From contig CAVPKH010000004.1 of assembly GCA_963705635.1 (NCBI GenBank), positions 930,001-994,000 of the forward strand: 64,000 nucleotides of DNA, in the 5' to 3' direction. Within the stretch, counting starts at the first letter, position 1. Each line of letters opens with the position of its first letter. Shown here piece by piece: positions 35,001-42,272 of this stretch. This DNA comes from VRUE01 sp963705635. Lineage in GTDB: Bacteria > Actinomycetota > Thermoleophilia > Solirubrobacterales > 70-9. The notes under the pieces are model-generated. The model ran no database searches, was not told where the DNA came from, and worked only from the letters and a program-made list of their open reading frames with translations. The translations under genes and the position numbers were made by a program.

Positions 35001-36529
35001 TACTCGAGGATTCGCTTGGTGGCCGAGTTGGCGACCCAAACGTGCCCGGCGGAGTCCACGGCGGCGCCGCAGAGTTTTTTGGGCGAGCCGTTGGGAGCGC
35101 CGGGACTGACGGCCGGGTCGACCGGGAAGCCGCCGAGCGGCGCGGCGGAGGGGCCGAAGCCGTAGAGAAGATCGGTGCTTCGGGAGGCGAGGTAGAGGTT
35201 CCCGGCCGAGCCCAGGCCGCTGTTGTCTACGGCGAGGCCGGGCCCTTCGCCGTCCGATGGTTCGCCGGTCGGTGCGGTGCCGAGCGGCGTGAAGCCGCCG
35301 AGACCGGGAAAGGCCGGTGGCGCAGAGGCGTCGAAGCCGTAGATCCCCGGTGTTTTGTCGTCGAGGGCGTAGAGCTTTTGCGCGGCCTGGTCGAAGCCGA
35401 GCTGGTCCAGCTCGGAGAAGGAGCTGGCGGCGCTGCCGTCGGGGCCGAAGCTCGTGACCTCGGGGTGGGTGAAGACCGGCAGGTTGGCCGGTGCGCTGAA
35501 GACATCGACCTCGTGGGCGCTCGGATCGGCGACGTAGGCGGCGGTTGCCGGGCCCGAGGGAGCGCTCTTGACCGCGACCGCGTGGGATCCGCTGAAGTAG
35601 GCGTTGAGGCCGAAGCTGTAGGTCGGGGAGTCGGTGCTCGGGTCGAGGACGGTCACTCGGCTGCCACGGTCGGCGTAGATCTCGCCGGTCTTCGGGTCGA
35701 CGCCGACGCCGGTCACACCTTCGAGGATCGGTTCTACTTCGGGAAGATTCGGCACCGCGGCCGAGAAGCTCGACAGCGGGTACTTGCTCAGGGCGCCGTT
35801 GGAAAAGATGGAAGAGCCGCCGACGTACACGCTGCCCGAGCCGATCCCCAAGCCGCGGCAAAACGAGCCGTTCTGGATGCCGCCGATTCCCGTTACCGCG
35901 TAATCGGCGTCGTTGAGTTCGCCACTTGGCGATTTGGGGCTGTAGCGCCAGATCGTGCCCGATTGGCCGACGAAGAGATCACCGTTCGATTGATCGACGG
36001 TTACGTCGCAGGCATAGGGGGCCCCAAGGTGACCTGCTTTGGTGCCCGAGCCGTCGAGGACGCCTAGGGGTTCGCCGCTCGGGGCGAAGACGTCAACCGT
36101 ACTTTTCCCCCCTTCGCTTTCAGCTACAACGTAGATGTCGCCGTTGAGGGGCCCGCCTGAGTTGTCGATCGTGACCGCGTACGGCCTGTAGAGGCCGGAG
36201 AGGCGATTGGTACCGGCGTCGGGGCCGGCGGTGAAGCTCTTGGGAGCGCCGCTGGAGTCGAAGCGCTCGACCGTCGAGCCCTGGGTCGGGGAAACATCTT
36301 TGACAGCGTAGACATCGCCGTTTGACTGATCGACTGCCAGCGCGACTGGGTTAGAGCTACCTTCTGCGAAAGAGCCGAAGGAGCTCTGGTAAGGACGGGT
36401 GATCGCCGCGGAGGCGGCGGATGGGATCGACGCCGTGACTGCCAGGCCCAGCGCAAGAGCAAGAAACAAAGGACGGATGCGGCTTTCCCACCCGTGTGCG
36501 GCGATGTGTGTTTTTGCCTTGCTTCTCAC
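32003..36529 (-). CDS. Large exported beta-propeller/Fn3 protein (first gene of the operon)
   Basis: 1508 residues, uninterrupted. The GTG start has AAGGAGA 8 nt upstream and the signal peptide is LFLALALGLAVTASIPSAASA. About residues 40-650 hold NHL-type repeats (VALAVDQSNGDVYAV, VTGVGVDPKTGEIY, HGIAVDPSNDHLYVARSG, ITGIAVDETNGNVYVA). Two Fn3-like modules follow (TSATLHGTIGAQG, TSTTARLDSRVDPRG), then PD40/WD40-like repeats (AVSADGSLVFFES, GVSEDGSRVYFKS, NLSRDGSVAVFVS). The tail is basic. Probably a secreted or wall-associated binding protein. Confidence 0.75.
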   Translation of the reverse strand: MRSKAKTHIAAHGWESRIRPLFLALALGLAVTASIPSAASAAITRPYQSSFGSFAEGSSNPVALAVDQSNGDVYAVKDVSPTQGSTVERFDSSGAPKSFTAGPDAGTNRLSGLYRPYAVTIDNSGGPLNGDIYVVAESEGGKSTVDVFAPSGEPLGVLDGSGTKAGHLGAPYACDVTVDQSNGDLFVGQSGTIWRYSPKSPSGELNDADYAVTGIGGIQNGSFCRGLGIGSGSVYVGGSSIFSNGALSKYPLSSFSAAVPNLPEVEPILEGVTGVGVDPKTGEIYADRGSRVTVLDPSTDSPTYSFGLNAYFSGSHAVAVKSAPSGPATAAYVADPSAHEVDVFSAPANLPVFTHPEVTSFGPDGSAASSFSELDQLGFDQAAQKLYALDDKTPGIYGFDASAPPAFPGLGGFTPLGTAPTGEPSDGEGPGLAVDNSGLGSAGNLYLASRSTDLLYGFGPSAAPLGGFPVDPAVSPGAPNGSPKKLCGAAVDSAGHVWVANSATKRILEYSAAGASLAGAIDTSAQGNPCRLAFDSNDNLYATLGFGSSVWRYSAASGYASATPINRSGHLHGIAVDPSNDHLYVARSGFGAESSWVDEYDSAGNVVEEFATDLTGITGIAVDETNGNVYVAANNKVHVLAPRVLRPDLAISPAGAVTNTSATLHGTIGAQGLSVSDCHFEYVREAAFKVSGFGDLSSGGTAPCSPAAGAIPVDTNLHQISASITGLTRNVAYRFRLAATNANGPSITEDVGFETFGPPLVETVGSPVLTSTTARLDSRVDPRGIAATYYFEYGDQGPCDANPCTATEIHSAGSGDEIELVSQQIEGLQPGTAYHYRVLADNGNPDGPAAGEDMTLTTLTLASEAPFSHGHLPGPPGSDRAWEMASAPDTGGNPVGGFAGEKFSISDAGDRALYGVSGGTPDSETGTLNTMLFTERTPSGWKTKSILPSREVANESEWLVPRGPRDLSEMISLNRPYSTAGKFTLWRLTPDSPAQQLEGSSESPHEAGLVAASENSASTVLASLQGTWDPEYSLGPNDGNLYDIGSGSPKLIGLLPDGTVPACGAAAPPAASNRGAHAVSADGSLVFFESQGKVCPAGTRRLYVRDIDAETTALVSTPPVSGLECNAVFLKSTPSAAFFYTQSRLVAKDTEPAECVDPGSGEKSSADIYRYDLGDGSLDCVTCVVPGVEAGVMGSSNSAVGVSEDGSRVYFKSRNRLLPGAAANEGIYRVDVTSGDLAYVGLTGNGIGSTTSANLSRDGSVAVFVSDSPSMNALGGQQNAGTRQYYRYDDRDRSLICVSCPADGTAPRSQVPPNLNGDGPGANVGSLDAAGEVFAFATPTALVAADQNTAGPGQNPEVGEDVYEWRDGRLLLVSDGLASWPGYAPHVIGVTPSGHDIFFIEAAQLTQDALDGYSRLYDARIGGGFEFPPPPKPCPLEVCQGTPKGAPEEAAPGTATIAGVGNVSRPGRIACAKPKRKVRQGGKTRCVKPTRHKHGRQGKANNNRGAAR

Positions 36530-36563
36530 TCGATCGTCTCCTTCTGCTGAGGTGCGCGGAGGG

Positions 36564-36596
36564 GGACCCGGATGGCCTGCTCAGCCATCCGGGTCC
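36564..36596 (-). terminator. Hairpin between the collagen-like gene and the exported-protein operon
   Basis: A perfect 13-bp stem (GGACCCGGATGGC/GCCATCCGGGTCC) with a 7-nt loop lies 50 nt after the collagen-like stop and 35 nt before the next start. It has no long U-run. It probably ends the collagen-like transcript. Confidence 0.6.
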
Positions 36597-36646
36597 GCTG
36601 TGTCTCCACGGTTAGAGTCATCTCCGCTTGCCGCTAGGCGTGTGTA

Positions 36647-37432
36647 CTAGGGCGCTTCCGGAGCGGTGATCGCGAAGGTGCCGACTTGAAATTGGAAAGT
36701 GGCGAGATTTTCGAAGCGAGCGATCACGCCACTCGCGTAGAGGGTTCCCCCCATCGATTCCGCAATGCTGCTTTGGGGAGATTCGTAGAAGCAGAGGACC
36801 CCTGGTTCGGCAGCGGGTTCTTCGAGGGTTCCGGGGCACATCGCATCGCCGTCTGCGGCCACGTTGTGCATGGTTACGTGTGCGACATCGGCCGCCGCGA
36901 GTGGAATCGGGAAGCTGATTGACGTGAAAAGAGTGTCGGTCCCGTTGCCCTGGACGACGTAGGTCCCGGTCTCCGCTTCGCCTTCGCCGAGGGTCGCCGG
37001 CAGGCTTCCTCCTCCGCTGCCGCTACCGCCTTCTTTGCCGTTGCAGGCAAACGTTGTGGCAGCGCCGGTGACGAATTTGGAGCCGCCGCGGCCTTCGCAG
37101 TTGGCGGTGCCGGTCGCCTCGTTGCTGGCGACCACGCTGGTGCCGTTCGTTCCGTTGGTGCCATTGGTCCCGTTGGTCCCCGCAGTACCGGCGTCGCCCT
37201 TGGCGCCCGCGGGACCGGTCGGACCGGCTGGGCCTGTCGGGCCCGCAGGTCCTGCCGGCCCGGTCTTGCCGGTCTTGCCCCTTGGCCCCTGCTTGGCCTT
37301 GGCCGAGGCGGTGGCCTTGCCACCGCCGGAAGAGTTGGAGGCGGCGTAGGCGCCGCCGAACATCGCGAAGACCAGGGCGATGACCGAGATCACTCCCGGG
37401 ATGCCAAAGCGGTTGCGTAGCGTCGAGAACAT
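36647..37432 (-). CDS. Exported collagen-like protein
   Basis: 261 residues. An N-terminal membrane or signal segment (IPGVISVIALVFAMFGGAYA) is followed by a Gly-X-Y tract of about 18 triplets (GPRGKTGKTGPAGPAGPTG…), then a Gly-Thr-Asn repeat (GTNGTNGTNG) and a C-terminal domain with several cysteines. Bacterial collagen-like proteins form trimeric stalks on the surface. A sigma70-like promoter lies upstream (37587-37615). Confidence 0.75.
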   Translation of the reverse strand: MFSTLRNRFGIPGVISVIALVFAMFGGAYAASNSSGGGKATASAKAKQGPRGKTGKTGPAGPAGPTGPAGPTGPAGAKGDAGTAGTNGTNGTNGTNGTSVVASNEATGTANCEGRGGSKFVTGAATTFACNGKEGGSGSGGGSLPATLGEGEAETGTYVVQGNGTDTLFTSISFPIPLAAADVAHVTMHNVAADGDAMCPGTLEEPAAEPGVLCFYESPQSSIAESMGGTLYASGVIARFENLATFQFQVGTFAITAPEAP

Positions 37433-37586
37433 CTAGATCTCTCTCCTTGTCCCGTGAGCCCCTCTGCCCGCCGCTTCCCTTGGCGGCTTCCGCGAGGCTC
37501 GGTTGTCCCTGTGGTGCTACCTAGCGCCGCTGGGCAAACGAGTTAGTTCCCTGAACTGACACTTGCGTTCCCAAACGACTGGGACA

Positions 37587-37615
37587 GGATAAACATACGA
37601 GTTCGGCTTTGTCAA
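37587..37615 (-). promoter_or_regulatory. Promoter upstream of the collagen-like gene
   Basis: On the minus strand TTGACA (37615-37610) is followed after 17 nt by TTATCC (37592-37587), with TG one base before it (extended -10). It lies 155 nt upstream of the collagen-like start. The rest of 37433-37743 holds no gene that I can support, only short hairpins. Confidence 0.55.
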
Positions 37616-37708
37616 GGAACACAAGTGGTATGCCCTCTGACCAGGGCCAAGCGAGCCGCGTTTTGGCGACCTCTGGCCACCTATCGCAGGTGGCTGCTAC
37701 GCAGAAGG

Positions 37709-37729
37709 AGGGCGGCTCGAGGCCGCCCT
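37709..37729 (-). terminator. Terminator after tRNA-Ser (CGA)
   Basis: AGGGCGGC/GCCGCCCT with a 5-nt loop lies 15 nt downstream of the tRNA end on the minus strand. It is GC-rich with little U-run, typical of high-GC actinobacterial ends. Confidence 0.5.
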
Positions 37730-37743
37730 GGAAGCGAGATAAG

Positions 37744-37830
37744 CGGAGGGGGTGGGATTCGAACCCACGAGCGCCTTGCGACGCCAACAGTTTTCGAGAC
37801 TGCCCCGTTCAACCGCTCCGGCACCCCTCC
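37744..37830 (-). tRNA. tRNA-Ser (CGA)
   Basis: A class II tRNA: acceptor GGAGGGG/CCCCTCC, anticodon loop CTCGAAA (anticodon CGA), a long variable arm (GGCGTC/GGCGCT region) and T-arm GTGGG-TTCGAAT-CCCAC. Discriminator G, as expected for serine. Confidence 0.95.
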
Positions 37831-37928
37831 GGGGAACTCAGTCGGGGCTGATTTTACGGCTGGGCGGCGCTGGCGCGCGGCGGGTGAGGCCCAAGGGCTC
37901 AAGAACCGCTGTGTGCGCCGATGCAAGG

Positions 37929-39864
37929 CGCGTGCAAAGCGGCGAGCAGACCCGACTTGGGCGGTTCTTCGACCGCCATCCGCTGCTGCTGCGCTCGCTG
38001 GCGATCGGGGCGCTGCTCTGGGGCGTCGGCTACCTGACCTGGCGGATCGGCTGGAGCGGCGAAGGGGCGAGCCCGGTCGCCTTCGCGATGCTGCTGGTGA
38101 CCGAGATCTACGGGCTCTGGGCGCTGGGGACGCTGGCCTGGTTCTCCTGGTCGCGGCCGCCCGCGGTGCGACCGGCGGCGACGCCGGGGCGCTCGGTCGA
38201 CGTCTACGTCTGCACCTACGACGAGCCGACCGAGGTGGTGTCGGCGACCCTGGCCGGCTGCCGCGCGCTCACCTACCCGCACACGACCTACCTGCTCGAC
38301 GACGGGCGGCGGCCGGAGATGGAGGAGCTGGCCGAGCTGGCCGGCGCCCGCTACATGACCCGGCCCGACAACTCCCACGCCAAGGCGGGCAACATCAATG
38401 CGGCGCTGGGGCGCACCGAGGGCGAGCTGGTGCTGATGCTCGACGCCGACCACGTGCCGATGCCCGACGCGCTCGACGCGATGGTCGGCTACTTCGACGA
38501 CGAGCGCATGGCCCTGGTGCAGAGCCCGCACGACTTCTTCAACCACGACTCGGTCCAGCACTACGTCGTCGGCCGCCACGAGCAGTCGCTCTTCTACCGC
38601 GTCGTCTGCCCCGGCAAGGACCGCCACGGCGCCGCCTACTGGTGCGGCTCGGCGGCGCTGATCCGGCGCGCAGGCGCTGATCGAGATCGGCGGCGTCGCC
38701 ACCGAGACGATCGCCGAGGACTTCCACACGACGATCCGCATGCAGCGCCACGGCTGGAAGAGCCGCTACCACGACGAGGTGCTGGTCCAGGGGCTGGCCC
38801 CGCACGACCTCGACAGCTACCTGCTGCAGCGCGACCGCTGGGCGCGCGGCAACCTCGCCGTCTTCACCCTGCCCGAGTCCCCCCTGCGCGCCCGCGAGCT
38901 GCGGCCGCTGCAGCGCCTCTCCTACTTCGCCAGCCTCGCCGCCTACCTGGCGCCGCCGATGCGGCTGCTGCTGCTGGCGACGCTGGGCCTGGTGCTGTGG
39001 ACCGGCGAGCTGCCGATGAAGATCAGCGTCGTCGCGCTGGCGGCGCTCTGGCTGCCTTCGGTGACGCTCAACCTCGGCGCCGGCGCGGCCCTCGCCCGCG
39101 GCTACATGAAGATCGGCGAGACCGCCCACTACGAGCTGCTGACGATGGAGATCTACACGCGGGCGCTGCGCTGCGCCGTGCGCCCCGGCCACACCGCCTT
39201 CAAGGTGACGCCGAAGCAGGGCACCGGCGGCGGCGGGCTTCGAGTCGGTGCGCAAGCTGCACCTGGTGCTCGCTCTGCGCGGTGCTGGTCGGCGCCGGAA
39301 CGGTGCTGCGCCTGCTCGACCTGGCCGGGGTCGGACCGCTGCCCGACCTGCCCGGCGTCGCCGCCGTGATCGTGCCGCTGCTGGGCCTGATCGAGCTGCG
39401 CCGGATCGGGCGCACCCTGCTCGCGGTCGGCCGGCGCCAGCAGCGACGGCTGGTCTACCGCTTCGAGGGCGACGCGCCCGCCCAGTGCTTCTCCGAGGAC
39501 GGCCACGTGCCCGGCCGCCTGGTCGACGCCAGCGCCGCCGGGGTCGGGCTGGTGCTGGAGGCGCCGCTCGAGGTCGGCGCCACGCCCGCGGTCCTGCTCC
39601 AGCTCGCAGGACGCGGCGGGCGAGGCGCACGAGGTCGCGGCCCAGGTCGAGGTGCGCTCCTGCCGCGAGGCCGACGGCCGCTACCTGGTCGGCGCGACGA
39701 TCACCGAGATCGACTCCGCCTCGCGGATGCGGCTGATGGAGTGGTGCTACGTCGTCTGCAGCCACGAGCGCCTGCGCGGCCACCGCCCGGCGGCGCCCAC
39801 CCACGAGGCCGACGCGATCGTGCTGCCGCTGCCGGCGCCGGCGGCGCAAGCCGCGGTGGCGTAG
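37929..39864 (+). CDS. Cellulose-synthase-like glycosyltransferase with PilZ domain (four frameshifts)
   Basis: About 643 residues after removing four extra bases (near 38672, 39239, 39269 and 39608). Two N-terminal membrane helices are followed by a GT2 core: DVYVCTYDEPTEVV, the DxD-type LMLDADHVP, an EDF (TED-like) motif and QRDRWARG (QxxRW). More membrane helices follow, then a C-terminal PilZ domain with RRLVYR and DASAAG, the cyclic-di-GMP-binding signature. This is the BcsA layout, so it probably makes a beta-glucan under c-di-GMP control. There is no bcsB neighbour here. The GTG at 37911 is an alternative start. Confidence 0.82.
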
Positions 39865-39914
39865 GCGCGTAGGGCGATCCTTAGCTGCCAAAGCAATACC
39901 CTTGAACCATCCAC

Positions 39915-40004
39915 GGAGAGGTGTCCGAGCGGCTTAAGGAGCGCGACTGGAAATCGCGTGGGCGGGGTTAACCCGCCTCGTGGGTTCGAATCCCACCCTC
40001 TCCG
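39915..40004 (+). tRNA. tRNA-Ser (GGA)
   Basis: A class II tRNA: acceptor GGAGAGG/CCTCTCC, anticodon arm CGCGA-CTGGAAA-TCGCG (anticodon GGA), a long variable arm (GGCGGG/CCCGCC) and T-arm GTGGG-TTCGAAT-CCCAC. Discriminator G. The sequence directly 3' of it has lower GC content, making this a plausible integration site. Confidence 0.96.
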
Positions 40005-40195
40005 CTCGTAGGGCCGCATCCTCGCTTCCATGCGGGACGCGCGGCCTGTTGACCGTCCAATGGACGGCGGACCTGGGCCGACGTAGGCTGGCCTCGAACC
40101 CGTTTGAGACGTGCCGGTTCGTGCCGGAGCTGCTGCAATTGGGTCGTCCACCTGTTCCACGCTGCGGGTTCGTTCACAATCGGGAGATGCGACAG

Positions 40196-40870
40196 ATGCA
40201 CGCTTGTCCGAAGTGCGGAGGAGCCGACGCGCATGAAATAGCGCCCGGCTACTACCAGTGTGAAAGCACGGATAGCGATGGGGATCGGTGCCACAACCGA
40301 TACCAGGCCGGCGCCCAGGCTCATAACCATCTATGCCAATGCGGAACGTTCGCGATCGGACGGTGCGTCGACTGCGGTGACTGGATTTGCGGAGACCACA
40401 GCTCCTTGGAGGAAAGGGACCGGATCTGTAAAAACGACCAGGAAAAGCGCCGCAAAGCTGAAGATCAACGCGAACAAGCGACGCTGAAAACGGTCCAGGA
40501 TTTCCTCGGCAAGATGGCGCAGGCAAGGAACCGAGGAGCACAGAAGCTGGGCAAGACCAAGGACTCAGGTTGGATCATCGCCTGTGGCGCGAAGGGGCAT
40601 ACCAACGATCACGGCATCGTTTGGTTCGCCCTTTTGACTGACGGCACCTTCAGGCAGGTCTTTCCCAGCGACAAGACGGTCTTTGAGGGAAGGTGGACGT
40701 CTCCGCAAGGAAAAATGGTCGGTGTCTCGCCCAATGACGTCGGTCTGCACTTCCCATATGGAGACATCTACATACCGGCTGAGAACCAGCCATTGGAGTT
40801 GCTCGACGCGGTAGCTCGCCGTCTCGACGCGATTTGCCTCGAACACGGACTTGGGCCAGTTTCGCACTGA
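40196..40870 (+). CDS. Zinc-ribbon protein, hypothetical, lower GC
   Basis: 224 residues from an ATG with GGGAG 9 nt upstream. The N-terminal ribbon HACPKCGGADAHE is followed by a cysteine/histidine cluster (LCQCGTFAIGRCVDCGDWIC-GDH), then a charged helix and a C-terminal domain that I do not recognise (GIVWFALLTDGTFRQVF, VFEGRWTSPQGKMVG). Base composition is visibly less GC-rich than the neighbours, and it sits just after a tRNA-Ser, which suggests acquisition by transfer. Function unknown. Confidence 0.6.
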   Translation: MHACPKCGGADAHEIAPGYYQCESTDSDGDRCHNRYQAGAQAHNHLCQCGTFAIGRCVDCGDWICGDHSSLEERDRICKNDQEKRRKAEDQREQATLKTVQDFLGKMAQARNRGAQKLGKTKDSGWIIACGAKGHTNDHGIVWFALLTDGTFRQVFPSDKTVFEGRWTSPQGKMVGVSPNDVGLHFPYGDIYIPAENQPLELLDAVARRLDAICLEHGLGPVSH

Positions 40871-40963
40871 GAAGGTCGAGTCAACCGGATTAGAGCTAAT
40901 CGGGGTCAAGCCGAGAGAGACTGGCCTGGACCTCGGGGTTCGAATACCGTCTCATCAGCCCCG

Positions 40964-41344
40964 CTAGTCGAGGTCGAGGCCGAGCGATCGTGCAGCCTCG
41001 ACCAGGTCGACGTCGAAGCTCGCGACTCGACCTTGGTGTTCCTGAGCAGCGAGCAGCACACAGCAAGCGGGCAGCTTGCAGCCCGTATTCGCGCGAAGTT
41101 CTGCGAGCCGCGTCGCCGAGTTGGCAGCAAACGCCAGTTCCGAAATCCCAATCCGCTCGAGCGCAGCGCGTGCAGTGTCCAGGCGTCCGGTGCGAGCCGG
41201 CGCCACCAAGGTCTCCGCAAGGCTGATCGGACTCGCGCCCAGAGGAGAGCTGCCGCTCGCTTCGAGCAAGTCGTGGGCCCGCGCGTGATGCGGATCGTTG
41301 CCATCGAGATGCCCGATCAGCACACTCGCATCGAGGACGATCAT
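40964..41344 (-). CDS. PIN-domain protein, VapC-like
   Basis: 126 residues. The PIN start MIVLDASVLIGHLD provides the first acidic residue and SLAETL the second. The usual third site (LPDA) reads LPACC here, so the aspartate is missing. The last motif is FDVDL. The ATG overlaps the stop of the upstream antitoxin-like gene (ATGA). VapC toxins are Mg-dependent RNases; the lost aspartate suggests reduced or altered activity. Confidence 0.75.
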   Translation of the reverse strand: MIVLDASVLIGHLDGNDPHHARAHDLLEASGSSPLGASPISLAETLVAPARTGRLDTARAALERIGISELAFAANSATRLAELRANTGCKLPACCVLLAAQEHQGRVASFDVDLVEAARSLGLDLD

Positions 41345-41595
41345 CGCGGCCAGTCCTGACGCAGCCGCTCCAGTTCACCGGGCTCGTAGGCGCCGCTGAG
41401 CGCGCCGGCGGTGTCCGCGACGGCGGCGCGCCGCTCGGCGGCCTCGGCTTCGATCGTCTCACCGCCGGCTGCCGCAAGTCTCAGCAGGAGCGCCTTGCGC
41501 TCGGCCACCTCTGGCCAGCGCCTTTGAGCCGCGTCGAGCAGATCGCTCAGCTCGCCAGTGTCGGTCAGGGTGTAGCGGGGCTTGCTGGTGGGCAT
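41341..41595 (-). CDS. Antitoxin-like partner of the PIN protein
   Basis: 84 residues starting MPTSKPRYTLTDTGELSDLLDAAQRRWPEVAERKALLLRL. The short length, helical acidic/Arg-rich body and 4-nt overlap with the PIN gene fit a VapB-type antitoxin. The family is not certain; the N-terminal part could be a small DNA-binding or dimerisation element. The pair would be autoregulated if typical. Confidence 0.6.
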   Translation of the reverse strand: MPTSKPRYTLTDTGELSDLLDAAQRRWPEVAERKALLLRLAAAGGETIEAEAAERRAAVADTAGALSGAYEPGELERLRQDWPR

Positions 41596-41711
41596 GGAGC
41601 GAAGTGTAGCACCGAAGGGAGTTGGTGCAGCACTAGACTTGGTCGCGGCGGCTGGCTGCATGCTCCATTAAGGGTCCAGCCGGCAAAGTTCTCCCCCTCA
41701 TGGGTGGAAAA

Positions 41712-42179
41712 TCAGCGCCGGGCGGCGAAGAAGCCGGTCAGCAGCGCCGCGCACTCGGCTTCGAGCACGCCGCCGGTGACCTCGGGACGGTGGTTGAGGG
41801 CGGGCTCGGCGAGGACGTCGAGGACGCTGCCGGCGGCGCCGGCCTTGGGGTCTGGAGCGCCGAAGACGACCGTGGGGATGCGGGCGAGGACGATCGCGCC
41901 GGCGCACATCGCGCAGGGCTCGAGCGTGACGTACAGCGTCGTCTGCGGCAGCCGCCAGCCCCCCAGCGCCTCAGCGGCGGCGCGGATCGCGAGGACCTCG
42001 GCGTGGGCGGTGGGGTCGGCGCGCAGCTCGCGCTCGTTGCCGGCGGCGACGAGCGGCTCACCATCGCGGGCGATGACGGCGCCAATCGGCACGTCGCCGT
42101 GGCGCTCGGCCTCGCGGGCGCGCTCGATCGCCAGGGCCATCAGCCGCTCGTGCTCAGGCGGGGAGGCTTCGCTCTGCAT
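41712..42179 (-). CDS. tadA: tRNA-specific adenosine deaminase
   Basis: About 155 residues. The zinc/catalytic motif HAEVLAI and PCAMCAGAIVLARI (PCxxC) are both present, with GDVPIGAVI and LYVTLEPCAMC context that distinguishes TadA from cytidine deaminases. It converts A34 of tRNA-Arg(ACG) to inosine. The start MQSEASPPEHERLMALAIERA is preferred over an upstream ATG seven codons earlier. Confidence 0.9.
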   Translation of the reverse strand: MQSEASPPEHERLMALAIERAREAERHGDVPIGAVIARDGEPLVAAGNERELRADPTAHAEVLAIRAAAEALGGWRLPQTTLYVTLEPCAMCAGAIVLARIPTVVFGAPDPKAGAAGSVLDVLAEPALNHRPEVTGGVLEAECAALLTGFFAARR

Positions 42180-42272
42180 GCATACGGGAGTATGTGCCAC
42201 TACAACTTCGCTGGCGGGCCGGTGTTAGAGAGAAGCTCGCACGATTGCAGGGGATCCGGGAGCCAGAACCAG

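Noticed and set aside
40896..41477. 193-residue minus-strand frame overlapping the PIN/antitoxin genes
   Set aside because: It is an alternative frame of a pair whose own frames show clear PIN motifs and an ATGA overlap.
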